A stretch of DNA of 64,000 bases from Neptunicoccus cionae (GTDB taxonomy: Bacteria > Pseudomonadota > Alphaproteobacteria > Rhodobacterales > Rhodobacteraceae): positions 186,001-250,000 of the forward strand of contig NZ_PKOJ01000007.1 in assembly GCF_002860325.1 (NCBI RefSeq). The letters run 5' to 3'. The translations under genes and the position numbers were made by a program. Positions 16,132-25,496 of the stretch are shown piece after piece (position 1 is the first letter of the stretch; each line of letters begins with the position of its first letter). The notes beneath the pieces are model-generated. The model had not been told where the DNA came from. It searched no databases and was given only the letters and a program-made list of their open reading frames with translations.

Positions 16132-16164
16132 AAAAAAAACGGGCATGTTACCGACGTGCCCGTT
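16132..16164 (-). terminator. Intrinsic terminator of the cold-shock gene
   Basis: AACGGGCA (16138-16145) and TGCCCGTT (16157-16164) form an eight-base-pair stem. Read on the minus strand it is followed by eight consecutive T (16139-16132), a strong U-tract. It lies between convergent ilvH and the cold-shock gene and may serve both. Confidence 0.88.
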
Positions 16165-16179
16165 AACCGTTCCAGGTTC

Positions 16180-16425
16180 CTAGCAAAGGGCGTTCTGGCC
16201 CCGCAGCCTGTGAATAGCGGCAACTTTGGTCGAGCTCACACCCTCAAACGCGTTGTAGTCGATCTCTGCACCGCTTGGCACGCCACTCAACCCAAAGGCG
16301 TCCAAAGCATCTTTTGGCAAGAACACATCTGCGCCGGTATCTGCCTGACGGATAAAGCCGTAACCACGGCTGGCATCATACCAAAGCACGCGTCCTTTTT
16401 TTACTTCTACTCCCATGCGCGCCAC
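16180..16425 (-). CDS. Cold-shock domain protein
   Basis: Single-domain OB-fold RNA/DNA-binding protein of about 81 residues. The RNP1-like motif is YDASRGYGFIRQ and the second strand is DVFLPKDAL, both diagnostic although the second motif is diverged from the usual DVFVH. I chose GTG at 16425 because GAGGGGG lies seven bases upstream; ATG at 16416 would be three codons shorter. The longer frame to 16497 adds residues with no domain similarity. It is monocistronic with its own terminator. Confidence 0.85.
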   Translation of the reverse strand: MARMGVEVKKGRVLWYDASRGYGFIRQADTGADVFLPKDALDAFGLSGVPSGAEIDYNAFEGVSSTKVAAIHRLRGQNALC

Positions 16426-16655
16426 TTTGAATCCCCCTCTTAAAAGTTTTGGATACCTGTCAAAATTTGTATTTTCTTCCCACAGGTGATGTTGCAAGCA
16501 GCACCTTTCAGTCCCTTATTTATATAGGATGTTCACATTTTTTGATAGAGTCGCGCCAAAAGTATTATCCGTTTAAGTTCAGGAAGTTGACCCAACAACA
16601 AAAAATAAAGTTTACGCGCGGAAACGTTTAACGATGCGCTAGACAAGAAAACGAA

Positions 16656-17528
16656 TCACTTTTCTTTCAGAAAAGTTATCAAGGCTCTCAGGGAAGCAGG
16701 CATGTTCCTTTTTTGTGGATAAACAACGTTTACGTCGCCTTGCGGGAAGTCGTATGCGGTCAGAACCGCTACCAGTTCTCCGGTCTCAAAGCCGTCACCG
16801 ATCAGGAAATCCGGCAACACAGAGAGACCGAAACCGGCAACTGTAAGGCGACGGTTATACGCGCCAGAGTTGCTGGAGAACCGCCCTGTAATCCGTTTTC
16901 GAACTTCCTGCCCGTCTTTGCGGGCGACCCATTCTGAACCCGAAGTCAGGTTGTTATACCGCAGGCATTCATGGGCAGACAGTTCGTCAAAACTCCGAGG
17001 AGCGCCAAATCGTTCGATATAGGATGGTGCGGCACAGCATTGCAGTCGGGTCACGCCCAACTTGGTGGCATACAAGCCACTGTCATCAAGGTGTCCGATC
17101 CTTATGGCCGCGTCGAACCCGTCCGAGATCAAGTCCACGCGCTTGTCCGACAGCTGTATCACCAGTTCCACATCTTTGTACCTGCTGGCGAACTCTTCTA
17201 GTTTGGGGGCCAGCACTGCTTCGGTGTAGGCAATCGGCAGGGACAGGCGCAATCGCCCGCCCACCGTGGCGCTGCTGCATTTGGCAGCCTCGTTCGCAGC
17301 GTCAATCCGCGCCAGAATATCAAGACAACTGTGATAATAGTCCTGCCCCAGATCCGTAGGCACAACCGAACGGGTAGACCGGTTAACCAATTGGGCACCA
17401 AGGTCGGTTTCAAGATCAGTAATCCGGCGGGAACAGACAGATTTCGCAATTCCAAGTCGCGCAGCGGCAGCGGTAAAACTGCTTTCTTCGACCACAGCGA
17501 TCAGGGTTTTCATGTGAATGATGTCCAT
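16656..17528 (-). CDS. LysR-family transcriptional regulator
   Basis: The N-terminal winged helix-turn-helix (MDIIHMKTLIAVVEESSFTAAAARLGIAKSVCSRRI) is followed by a LysR effector domain, 290 residues in total. It resembles the CrgA/AaeR-like branch that often carries SVCSRRI or SVVSRRI in the recognition helix. It lies directly downstream of the molybdenum hydroxylase operon on the same strand but is separated from it by a strong terminator, so it is probably transcribed on its own. The target is unknown. Confidence 0.88.
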   Translation of the reverse strand: MDIIHMKTLIAVVEESSFTAAAARLGIAKSVCSRRITDLETDLGAQLVNRSTRSVVPTDLGQDYYHSCLDILARIDAANEAAKCSSATVGGRLRLSLPIAYTEAVLAPKLEEFASRYKDVELVIQLSDKRVDLISDGFDAAIRIGHLDDSGLYATKLGVTRLQCCAAPSYIERFGAPRSFDELSAHECLRYNNLTSGSEWVARKDGQEVRKRITGRFSSNSGAYNRRLTVAGFGLSVLPDFLIGDGFETGELVAVLTAYDFPQGDVNVVYPQKRNMPASLRALITFLKEK

Positions 17529-17547
17529 AGCCGGCCCTCGGGTTCTC

Positions 17548-17589
17548 CAGACAGAAAAGGGCCTCTGCCAACGCTGGCAAAGGCCCTTT
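17548..17589 (-). terminator. Intrinsic terminator of the molybdenum hydroxylase operon
   Basis: AGGCCCTTT (17581-17589) and AAAGGGCCT (17556-17564) form a nine-base-pair stem extended by inner TGCCA/TGGCA pairing; on the minus strand the stem is followed by TCTGT. It lies about 18 bases past the FAD-subunit stop and before the LysR gene. Confidence 0.87.
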
Positions 17590-17606
17590 CCGTGATTTAG
17601 CAGTTC

Positions 17607-18401
17607 TTAGCTGTTGTCAACGGCACGCCCTGCCATGACCGACACAAGATGGGCACGATATTCTGCCGATCCGTGAATGTCAGAGAGCATGTCATCCGCA
17701 TCGGTTGCGACACCCTGCGTGGCATCGGCCGACCAATTCGCCCCCAACGCCTCTTCCAGCGCGTTGTGGCGGAACACACCGTCATTGCCAGCGCCCGTGA
17801 CCGCAACACGCACGCCATTTCCGGTTTGAGCTGCCATCACACCAACCATCGCGTAACGGGACGCGGGGTTCGGGAATTTGGCATAACCGGCTTTGGTAGG
17901 TTTGGGGAATTTAACCGCCGTCACCATTTCGCCTTCATCAAGGGCCGTTTCGAACATTCCAACAAAGAACTCGTCCGCCGGAATTTCCCGCGTATCTGTC
18001 ACGATGGTTGCCCCAAGGCCCAGACAGGCCGCTGGATAATCCGCCGCCGGGTCATTGTTGGCGATGGACCCGCCGATGGTGCCACGGGCCCGCACGGCGG
18101 GATCCCCGATGCCACCCGCAAGACTGGCCAGCGCAGGGATAGCCTGCGCCACCTCGGATGATCCGGCCACCTGCGCATGGGTACAGGCTGCGCCAATTGT
18201 CACCACCTCCCCGTCTACGCTGATGTTTTTCAGGGCATCGATCCCCGAAACATCCACCAGATCGGAAGGGGCAGCGAGTCGCTGCTTCATGGTCGGGATA
18301 AGAGTCTGGCCGCCAGCCAGAAACATGCCGTCTTCGGTTCCTGCAAGTTTCGATGTCGCATCCGAAACAGAGGACGCACGGTAGTAAGTTGTATCATACA
18401 T
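17607..18401 (-). CDS. coxM: Molybdenum hydroxylase FAD subunit (CoxM-type, form II)
   Basis: Transfers electrons from the iron-sulfur clusters to FAD in xanthine dehydrogenase-family enzymes. The FAD motifs [12 protein letters not shown] (about residues 30-41) and a [17 protein letters not shown] segment with its pyrophosphate loop are visible. I prefer the second ATG at 18401 (MYDTTYYR) since AAGGAG sits nine bases before it; the ATG at 18407 is only three bases from that site. It ends the S-L-M structural gene set and is followed by a terminator. Confidence 0.88.
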   Translation of the reverse strand: MYDTTYYRASSVSDATSKLAGTEDGMFLAGGQTLIPTMKQRLAAPSDLVDVSGIDALKNISVDGEVVTIGAACTHAQVAGSSEVAQAIPALASLAGGIGDPAVRARGTIGGSIANNDPAADYPAACLGLGATIVTDTREIPADEFFVGMFETALDEGEMVTAVKFPKPTKAGYAKFPNPASRYAMVGVMAAQTGNGVRVAVTGAGNDGVFRHNALEEALGANWSADATQGVATDADDMLSDIHGSAEYRAHLVSVMAGRAVDNS

Positions 18402-18414
18402 GGTCATTCACTCC

Positions 18415-20778
18415 TTATTCGGCCGCTTGCGCCGCAGAGACTTGTTGCAGGGCTGCCCAGACCCGCGACGGGGTAGCTGGCATGGACAGGTTGTTGTTGC
18501 CGATGGCATCGGTGATGGCGTTGATCACCGCTGGCGGGGACCCGATGGCTCCGGCCTCGCCGCAGCCTTTCATGCCAAGCGGATTGCCCGGACATGTGGT
18601 GCTGTGATGGCTGACAGTGTAGTTCGGCACATCGTCGGCGCGGGGCATACAATAGTCCATGTAAGAGCCGGACAAGAGCTGCCCGTCATCGTCATAGACC
18701 GCATGTTCCATCATGGCCTGTCCGATCCCCTGCGCAATACCGCCGTGAACCTGACCTTCCACAATCATCGGGTTGATGATGGTACCAAAGTCATCCGAAG
18801 CGGTGAATTGCACGATTTCGGTCACACCGGTTTGCGGATCGACTTCCACTTCACAGATGTAACAACCGGCAGGAAAGGTAAAGTTGGTCGGGTCATAGAA
18901 TGCCCCTTCCTTCAATCCCGGCTCCATGCCTTCGGGCAGGTTGTGCGCGGTATAGGCGGAGAGGCCCACTTCATGCCACCCCATTGCCTTGTCGGTGCCT
19001 TTGACTTTTACCTCGCCGCCCTCAATGACAATGTCATCCTCAGAGGCTTCCAGAACATGGGCTGCGATCTTTTTGACCTTGGCTTCAACCTTGTCGAGCG
19101 CCTTGGAAATCGCGGACATCCCCACCGCGCCGGAGCGCGAACCGTAGGTGCCCATGCCGAATTGCACTTTATCCGTGTCGCCGTGAACGATCTGGATATT
19201 GTCGGTCGGCAGGTCGAACCGTTCTGACACAAGCTGGGCAAAGGTGGTTTCATGCCCCTGCCCGTGGCTGTGCGATCCCGTGAGGATTTCGATGGTGCCT
19301 ACCGGGTTCACGCGCACTTCCGCGCTTTCCCACAGGCCGACACCGGCGCCAAGTGATCCGACCGCTGCCGAAGGTGCGATGCCACAGGCTTCGATATAGT
19401 TGGAATAGCCCAAGCCGCGAAGTTTACCCCGTTTGGCAGCTTCTTCCTTGCGGGCGGGAAATCCGGCCACATCCGCAGCCGCTTTGGCCTGATCGAGGTT
19501 TCCGGCAAAATCACCGCTGTCATAAGCCATGATCACCGGCGTCTGATGCGGGAATTCCCGCACAAAGTTCTGACGCCGCAATTCGCCCGGATCAACACCC
19601 AGTTCCCGCGCAGCCGTTTCGATCATCCGTTCGATCAGATAGGCCGCTTCCGGCCGCCCTGCCCCGCGATACGCATCGACCGGAACTGTATTGGTGTAAT
19701 AGGTCTGCACATCGCAATAGACATTGGCGATATTGTACTGACCCGACAGAAGCGTTGCATAAAGATAGGTTGGCACCGAAGAAGAAAACAGGGACATATA
19801 CGCCCCGAGGTTCGCCTTGGTGTTCACCTTGAAGCCGACGATATTGTTGTCCGCATCAAAGCCCATTGTCGCGGTCGAGACATGATCCCGCCCGTGAGCA
19901 TCCGTCAGGAAAGCTTCGGAACGGGTTGAGGTCCATTTTACCGAACGGTTGGTCTTCATCGACGCCCAGAGACAGACGATCTCTTCGGGATAGATGTAGA
20001 TTTTGGCACCAAAACCTCCGCCCACATCTGGTGCGATCACCCGCAGCTTATGCTCTGGCGCTACATTGTAGAAAGCCGAGAGCACAAGCCGCGCGACATG
20101 GGGGTTCTGGGAGGTTGTATAAAGTGTGTAGTGATCTTCAGATTCATCGAAAGTCGCCACAGCAGAACGAGGTTCCATCGGGTTCGGCGACAGACGATTG
20201 TTGGTGATGTCCATCGTAGTGGTGTGATGGGCAGAGGCGAGCGCCGCATCGGTTTCATCCTTGTTGCCGATCTCCCAATCAAAAATCAGGTTGCCCGGCG
20301 CGTTTTCGTGGATTTGCGGGGCACCCTCTTTCATGGAGGCGAGCACGTTGGAGGTAGCGGGCAGAACTTCATACTCCACCATCACCGCTTCGGCAGCGGC
20401 CTGTGCCTGCGCCTTGCTGTCGGCAATCACAACGGCGACTGCATCGCCCACGTAGCGCACCTTATCTGTGGCCAGCGCCGACCATGCGCCCATATTCATC
20501 GGGCTGCCGTCTTTGGATGTGATCCCCCATCCGCAGATGATGTTTCCGATGCCGTCCCCTGTCAGTTGATGACCGTTCAGTACCGCTTCAACGCCTTCCA
20601 TTGCTTCGGCGGCGGAGGCGTCAATGCTTTTCACATTCGCATGGGCATGGGGCGAACGCACAAAAGCCGCATAGGCCTGATTGGGTTGGACAATATCGTC
20701 CGTATATTTCCCCTTGCCGGTAATAAAACGTTTGTCCTCTTTGCGCAGGACACGGGCGCCAATTCCTTGATCTGTCAT
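18415..20778 (-). CDS. coxL: Molybdenum hydroxylase large subunit (form II CoxL-type)
   Basis: Binds molybdopterin cytosine dinucleotide and holds the active site. At about residue 367 it reads [11 protein letters not shown], the form II signature; true CO dehydrogenase (form I) has AYRCSFR with the copper-binding Cys, absent here. The catalytic Glu lies in [13 protein letters not shown] near residue 740. The 787-residue length is normal. The order S-L-M is also typical of form II. The substrate is therefore uncertain, and CO oxidation should not be assumed. Confidence 0.92.
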   Translation of the reverse strand: MTDQGIGARVLRKEDKRFITGKGKYTDDIVQPNQAYAAFVRSPHAHANVKSIDASAAEAMEGVEAVLNGHQLTGDGIGNIICGWGITSKDGSPMNMGAWSALATDKVRYVGDAVAVVIADSKAQAQAAAEAVMVEYEVLPATSNVLASMKEGAPQIHENAPGNLIFDWEIGNKDETDAALASAHHTTTMDITNNRLSPNPMEPRSAVATFDESEDHYTLYTTSQNPHVARLVLSAFYNVAPEHKLRVIAPDVGGGFGAKIYIYPEEIVCLWASMKTNRSVKWTSTRSEAFLTDAHGRDHVSTATMGFDADNNIVGFKVNTKANLGAYMSLFSSSVPTYLYATLLSGQYNIANVYCDVQTYYTNTVPVDAYRGAGRPEAAYLIERMIETAARELGVDPGELRRQNFVREFPHQTPVIMAYDSGDFAGNLDQAKAAADVAGFPARKEEAAKRGKLRGLGYSNYIEACGIAPSAAVGSLGAGVGLWESAEVRVNPVGTIEILTGSHSHGQGHETTFAQLVSERFDLPTDNIQIVHGDTDKVQFGMGTYGSRSGAVGMSAISKALDKVEAKVKKIAAHVLEASEDDIVIEGGEVKVKGTDKAMGWHEVGLSAYTAHNLPEGMEPGLKEGAFYDPTNFTFPAGCYICEVEVDPQTGVTEIVQFTASDDFGTIINPMIVEGQVHGGIAQGIGQAMMEHAVYDDDGQLLSGSYMDYCMPRADDVPNYTVSHHSTTCPGNPLGMKGCGEAGAIGSPPAVINAITDAIGNNNLSMPATPSRVWAALQQVSAAQAAE

Positions 20779-20792
20779 GATATTGCCCTCCC

Positions 20793-21272
20793 TTATGCCA
20801 TTTTCGATGCGCCGTCGGCGATCGCTTTGACAATGTTATGATACCCAGTGCAGCGGCAGATATTACCTTCCAGTTCCTCGCGGATGGCATGTTCGTCCAG
20901 CGTCTTGCCAGCTTCCTTATAGCGCGAGACCATATCGGTGGCGGTCATGATCATGCCGGGCGTACAGAAGCCGCATTGCAGACCGTGGTTTTCCTTGAAG
21001 GCGATCTGCATGGGGTGCAGATCGTCCTTGCCTGCTGCGACACCTTCAATGGTTGTTACTTCAGCACCTTCGGCAGAGGCAGCAAGCATGGTGCAGGCTT
21101 TGACCGCCTGTCCGTTCACATGAACAACGCAAGCCCCGCATTGGGACGTGTCACAGCCCACATGGGTTCCGGTCAGGCGCAGGTTCTCGCGGATGTAATC
21201 CACCAGCAACGTGTTGTCGGGCACCTCGGCGCTGCGCGCCTTCCCGTTCACGGTCATTGTTACTTTTGTCAT
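20793..21272 (-). CDS. coxS: Molybdenum hydroxylase iron-sulfur subunit (CoxS-type)
   Basis: Carries two [2Fe-2S] clusters. The plant-type cluster ligands are in [11 protein letters not shown] (Cys40, Cys45, Cys48) plus Cys60; the second cluster uses CGFCTPG and [12 protein letters not shown]. The length of 159 residues is typical. The start has GGAGGAAATC just upstream. It precedes coxL by 14 bases and follows coxG by about 53. Confidence 0.93.
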   Translation of the reverse strand: MTKVTMTVNGKARSAEVPDNTLLVDYIRENLRLTGTHVGCDTSQCGACVVHVNGQAVKACTMLAASAEGAEVTTIEGVAAGKDDLHPMQIAFKENHGLQCGFCTPGMIMTATDMVSRYKEAGKTLDEHAIREELEGNICRCTGYHNIVKAIADGASKMA

Positions 21273-21325
21273 GATTTCCTCCCAGAATTGACGGGCAAAC
21301 CGGCCCGGAATATGTAATTTACGTG

Positions 21326-21769
21326 TTAACTTTCTTCCAGTTCATCCCGCAGGTTGGCAAAGAACTTGTCAGCAAGTTTCGCTGCTGTTGACTGGATCAG
21401 CCGAGAACCAAGCTGGGCGATCTTGCCGCCCACCTGCGCTTCGGCCTGATAGGTCAGGATGGTTTCGTTACCGTCTTCGGCCAGTTGCACATCCGCGCCG
21501 CCCTTTGCAAATCCGGCGATGCCGCCCTTGCCTTCCCCTTCTATTTTCAGGGAATTTGGCGCGACCAAATCTTTCAGCGCAACCTCGCCTGCGAATTTGG
21601 CTTTCACGGGGCCGATTTTCAGGGACACTTTGGCAGACATTTCCGTCTCGCCGGTTTTCTCCAGTTCTTCGCAGCCCGGTATGGCGCCGCGCAAGATTTC
21701 AGGGTCCTGAATTGCGTCCCAGACCGTTTGAATGGGGGCAGCAATGCGGTATTCACCTGACATATCCAT
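21326..21769 (-). CDS. coxG: CoxG-like SRPBCC protein
   Basis: A 147-residue START/SRPBCC-fold protein. The start [36 protein letters not shown] is diagnostic of the CO dehydrogenase subunit G family. In carboxydotrophs CoxG is reported to help anchor the enzyme to the membrane or pass on lipid or quinone; a longer CoxG has a membrane helix, which this short version lacks. It sits immediately before coxS, consistent with a role alongside the enzyme. Confidence 0.88.
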   Translation of the reverse strand: MDMSGEYRIAAPIQTVWDAIQDPEILRGAIPGCEELEKTGETEMSAKVSLKIGPVKAKFAGEVALKDLVAPNSLKIEGEGKGGIAGFAKGGADVQLAEDGNETILTYQAEAQVGGKIAQLGSRLIQSTAAKLADKFFANLRDELEES

Positions 21770-21902
21770 GTGATGTAATCCTCCCGTATTTTTAAAAATT
21801 AGACTGCAGAAGGCTTCATTCTGTCAACGATCGCGCCGTGTCCGGCACGGGCGCAAGGATAGAATACTGTTGCAAACTGTCTCATGTTTGCGACAACCGG
21901 CG

Positions 21903-22862
21903 TCAGGAGGACAACTGGTGCTTTTTCAGAAGGCGGTAAAAGGTTGCCCTGCTGACGCCCAACTGTTTCGCAGCAAGGGTCGCGTTGCCCCGTGCCGCGG
22001 CCATGGCGCGGCGGATGGCGGCCCGTTCTGCATCTTTCAGACCCATTGCGGGGGCTTCTTCCGGCAGGATTTCTGTACGTGGCAGGGGAATATCAAAGGT
22101 TTCGTGCTGAAGCCCGTACAGCCGCCGCGCCGCGCGGTTCGCCCCGATCACCAGATCATCCCGATCCGACGCCAGCAGCGGCGTGCCAAGGGCCGTAACC
22201 TCATCCGCGACGATGATCCGCGCCCCGTCAAAAGACGCACGGAAATATTCGGTTTCGATCCGGTTGGCCGCACTGATGACCAAAGAGGCCATCATCTGGG
22301 CAAAACTGTCGTTCATATCATCCCGCGCGCTGGAAATATCCAGAACCGCAATCAGATCGCCGCTGGCATCGAAAATCGGCGCACCGGCGCAGGACATGCC
22401 GATGATTTCCTCGAGATAGTGCTGGTCTTTGTAGATCAGCACGGGGCGTTCTTCCAAAGCACAGGTGCCAACCCCATTAGTACCCACGCGCTGCTCGCTC
22501 CAGATTGCGCCAGAGCGGGCGCCCAGCACATTCAGCGGACGTTCATCCACGTCATGAATTAGACGGTGCAGCACCACGCTGTCCTTATTGGTCAGCATCA
22601 CGCAGCAGCCGGTTTTCACCACCGCCGTAAACAGGTTCTCCATGATTGGTTTGGCAATATGCAAGAGCCGGTCAAGCCGCTGTTGCTCAAACCGCAGTTC
22701 GGACTGGCTGAGCAGATCCTGCGGCCGGCGCAAATCCGGCTCCAGCCCGTGATGGAACATGGACCGCGCCCAGGACGCGGCAATGGCAGAGCGTGCAGGC
22801 GCGCGCCCTTCGACTTGTGCATGTACTTTTTCCACATGGCTGGCGTATTGCTGCGCTGGCAT
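21903..22862 (-). CDS. GAF-domain transcriptional regulator with Fis-type HTH (AcoR-like, no AAA+ domain)
   Basis: Probable regulator of the surrounding operon. A GAF-like sensor covers roughly residues 60-190 (VLTNKDSVVLHRL, GTCALEERPVLIYKDQHYLEEIIGMSCAGAPIFD), and a Fis-type helix-turn-helix ends the protein (RGNATLAAKQLGVSRATFYRLLKKHQ). The AAA+ sigma54-interaction domain that normally lies between them in AcoR is absent; instead there is a PAS-like stretch. It therefore cannot act as a sigma54 activator. ATG 22862 follows GGAGGATCCATC; the longer frame to 22946 would overlap the upstream gene. Confidence 0.85.
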   Translation of the reverse strand: MPAQQYASHVEKVHAQVEGRAPARSAIAASWARSMFHHGLEPDLRRPQDLLSQSELRFEQQRLDRLLHIAKPIMENLFTAVVKTGCCVMLTNKDSVVLHRLIHDVDERPLNVLGARSGAIWSEQRVGTNGVGTCALEERPVLIYKDQHYLEEIIGMSCAGAPIFDASGDLIAVLDISSARDDMNDSFAQMMASLVISAANRIETEYFRASFDGARIIVADEVTALGTPLLASDRDDLVIGANRAARRLYGLQHETFDIPLPRTEILPEEAPAMGLKDAERAAIRRAMAAARGNATLAAKQLGVSRATFYRLLKKHQLSS

Positions 22863-22914
22863 GATGGATCCTCCCACCGCAACCAGACCACGGGTCTGCA
22901 CAGAAATCAAGCGG

Positions 22915-24525
22915 TCAGGTAGAGTGCCGACCCGCAAGCCAGTCATCCCAGGCTTCGGGCGTGTCCAGATCGACCAAGACCCCCGCCCCCCGAGGCACCA
23001 GATGCAAATTGTCGGATTCCGCTTCGATCAGGGATTTCGCGCCGCTGTCTCCCTCAAGGCTGGCCAGTGATTCAAAATAGCGTTTGTCAAACAGCACCGG
23101 ATTACCCCGTTTCCCGTTCGGGGCCACTGGTGCCACGATTGCAGCCCCCCGCGCAGGGTCATACCCGTTGATCAGCGCGTCGATGTCACCGGCGGTAACT
23201 TCTGGCATATCGGCAAGGGCTATGATTACGGCTCCGGCCTCGGGGGGGAGCGCGTTGATACCGGCCCGCAGGCTTGCCGCAAGTCCGCTTGACGCATCGC
23301 GGGCCGGCACCAGTTGCGCCTTGCAGCCCTTCAGAACCTTTTCTACGGCAGCGTTTTGCGGATTGATAACGATGCTGATCCCACCGGCGCGGGACTTGAG
23401 CAAGCGTTCAGCTGTGCGCCGAACCAGCGGAACCCCGTCAATTTCGCGCAGCAGTTTGTGCTGCCCCTTCATCCGGCTGGACTGACCTGCGGCCAACAAC
23501 AGGATATGGGGGGCAGCAGATTTACCTGATCTGCGAATGCGGCGGGGTTGCGGGCGGGCCGGAACCTCTTTCAACAGGCCGCCCACCCCCATCACGGCAA
23601 TGTCGTCATGGGTCACGGGAAGTCCGGCCATCAACCGTTCCAGCACCCAGTCCACCCCATTCAAGGCGGGGGAACGGCAACATCCGGGCAGTCCGACCAC
23701 CGGCTTGCCCGCAAGCTCCCCGAGAAACAACAGGTTTCCCGGATCAACCGGCATGCCAAAACGGGTAAGCCTGCCGCCCGCATCTACCAGCCCGGCAGGA
23801 GCCACATCATTACTGTCTGACGTAGCAGACGCCCCGAGGATCAGCACCATATCCGCAACACCGGCCCGCCGGATCGCATTTGCGATGTCGTTTTGCGTGT
23901 GGGGTACCGTTTCGACGCTCTCAAGCGACAGTCCCAGCGCAACCGCCCGTGCGCGTACAGCCGCTTCACCCTTTTCCAGCAGGGACGGTTTGAAACCGGA
24001 GGTGCGCGTCAGGATCAGTCGCGCGGTTTTCGGGCGGAACGGATGCAGCGTCAGACTATCGGCGGACAGCTTCGCTGCAGCTTGTTCCACCTTGCCCCGC
24101 GGCACCGCGTAAGGAATGATCTTGATCGTGGCAACCATTGTGCCCTCGCTCACACGGGCATAATCCGGCAGGGTCGCGATGGTGATGGAGGGGTCTACCG
24201 TGTTAAACGCCGTGATCGAGCCGGCATCCAGCCGCAGCACTCCGGCCCGCGCTGCGATTAGATTGACCCGTCCGTTCAATGGCTCTGTCACGCGGATCAG
24301 CGGCGCGGCGAGCCCCGCAGCCAGTTCTGCCGCCGCAGCATTTTCTTCAACATCGTCAGGCGCGAACTGCGCCACTGTCAGTTCTCCCACCGAAAGCGCG
24401 TCCAGTCTTGCTATATCCTCGGCACGGATCACATGGCCCTTGGCCAGCCGCAGCCCGTCCTGATGAAAGGAATGGGCCAGCGTGTGACCGAGCGTGTCGC
24501 GCAGGGGAAGCGGTCCGAATTTCAT
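22915..24525 (-). CDS. Molybdopterin-binding / molybdenum cofactor cytidylyltransferase fusion
   Basis: Two domains of cofactor maturation in one chain of 536 residues. Residues 1-340 resemble the MoeA/MogA molybdopterin-binding fold (VLILGASATSDSNDVAPAGLVDAGG). Residues 345-536 are a MobA/MocA-like nucleotidyltransferase with the LLLAAGQSSRMKGQHKLL NTP loop and ALADMP. It likely makes the cytosine dinucleotide form of the cofactor needed by the large subunit of this operon. Its start overlaps the XdhC stop by four bases (ATGA). Confidence 0.85.
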   Translation of the reverse strand: MKFGPLPLRDTLGHTLAHSFHQDGLRLAKGHVIRAEDIARLDALSVGELTVAQFAPDDVEENAAAAELAAGLAAPLIRVTEPLNGRVNLIAARAGVLRLDAGSITAFNTVDPSITIATLPDYARVSEGTMVATIKIIPYAVPRGKVEQAAAKLSADSLTLHPFRPKTARLILTRTSGFKPSLLEKGEAAVRARAVALGLSLESVETVPHTQNDIANAIRRAGVADMVLILGASATSDSNDVAPAGLVDAGGRLTRFGMPVDPGNLLFLGELAGKPVVGLPGCCRSPALNGVDWVLERLMAGLPVTHDDIAVMGVGGLLKEVPARPQPRRIRRSGKSAAPHILLLAAGQSSRMKGQHKLLREIDGVPLVRRTAERLLKSRAGGISIVINPQNAAVEKVLKGCKAQLVPARDASSGLAASLRAGINALPPEAGAVIIALADMPEVTAGDIDALINGYDPARGAAIVAPVAPNGKRGNPVLFDKRYFESLASLEGDSGAKSLIEAESDNLHLVPRGAGVLVDLDTPEAWDDWLAGRHST

Positions 24526-25496
24526 TGCTTGCGCAATGTTTGGGTCATCTCTGCCATAACCGACAGGGCAATTTCTGCCGGAGTGGCCGCGCCGATGTCC
24601 AGCCCGACCGGGCCGCTGATCCGGTCGATCTGTTCTGACTCAAAGCCCAGTTCTTCCAGTTGCGCCCGCCGTTTGGCATGGGTGCGACCGGACCCGAGGG
24701 CGCCAATGTAAAACGCATCCGATTTCAAACCGGCCGCCAGCGCGGGCGTGTCGAGTTTGGGATCATGGGTCAGTGTGACAAGGGCGGTGCGGGCATCAAG
24801 GCCAAGCTGTTCAACGGCAGCATCCGGCCAGTCGTTCAGTATAGTTTCATCCGGAAACCGCGACTGGCTGGCAAAACTGTCCCGCGGGTCCACCAAAAAC
24901 GGCGCATATCCCGCAATTCTTGCCATCGGCAGCAGGGCTTGGGCGATATGAACCGCCCCGACAACCACCAGCCGTAATGGCGGATTCTGGATCACAGTGA
25001 ACACATCCCCGTCCATGCCGGATTTATCCGAGGCAAACCGTGTCTGTGCATCCGCAGGCCCGATCAACCTGCGGTGCCAGTTTGTCAGGTTGGTCTGGAT
25101 GCCCACGGGACGGCGTGCCTTGCGGGCCTGTGCAATCGCTTCAATGTCCGACACATCCGGCCCCTGCCCGATGCCGACAGGTTCTACCAGCACTTTGATT
25201 GTCCCCCCGCAAGCAAGCCCAACAGCGAAAACTTCCTCATCCGACACGCCGTATTCCAGCAGACGGCAATCCCCCGCATCAAGCGCCTCCAGCGCCTCGG
25301 CTACCACAGCACCTTCGACGCAGCCCCCCGAAACCGAGCCCTGAAATTCACCATCATCGCGGATCGCCAGTTGGGCGCCCACAGGTCGCGGCGCACTGCC
25401 CCAGGTTTCAACCACTGTGGCAAGGGCGGCGCGATGGCCCTGATTGATATAGTCGAGCACCACTTCGGGCATATTGTCGGAATTTGTCTGTGTCAT
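24522..25496 (-). CDS. xdhC: XdhC/CoxI-family molybdenum cofactor insertion protein
   Basis: Chaperone that binds molybdenum cofactor, promotes its sulfuration and passes it to the apoenzyme. Diagnostic are the N-terminal XdhC/CoxI segment ATVVETWGSAPRPVGAQL, the Cys in GSVSGGCVEGAVV, and the C-terminal Rossmann domain (VVVGAVHIAQALLPMARIAGY; IGALGSGRTHAKRRAQL). The length is 324 residues. It overlaps its neighbours on both sides by ATGA, showing translational coupling with the VWA protein gene and the cofactor fusion gene. Confidence 0.9.
   Translation of the reverse strand: MTQTNSDNMPEVVLDYINQGHRAALATVVETWGSAPRPVGAQLAIRDDGEFQGSVSGGCVEGAVVAEALEALDAGDCRLLEYGVSDEEVFAVGLACGGTIKVLVEPVGIGQGPDVSDIEAIAQARKARRPVGIQTNLTNWHRRLIGPADAQTRFASDKSGMDGDVFTVIQNPPLRLVVVGAVHIAQALLPMARIAGYAPFLVDPRDSFASQSRFPDETILNDWPDAAVEQLGLDARTALVTLTHDPKLDTPALAAGLKSDAFYIGALGSGRTHAKRRAQLEELGFESEQIDRISGPVGLDIGAATPAEIALSVMAEMTQTLRKQ

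Noticed and set aside
18415-21272. Aerobic CO dehydrogenase (form I)
   Set aside because: The large subunit lacks the AYRCSFR loop with the copper-binding Cys; form II signature AYRGAGR is present.
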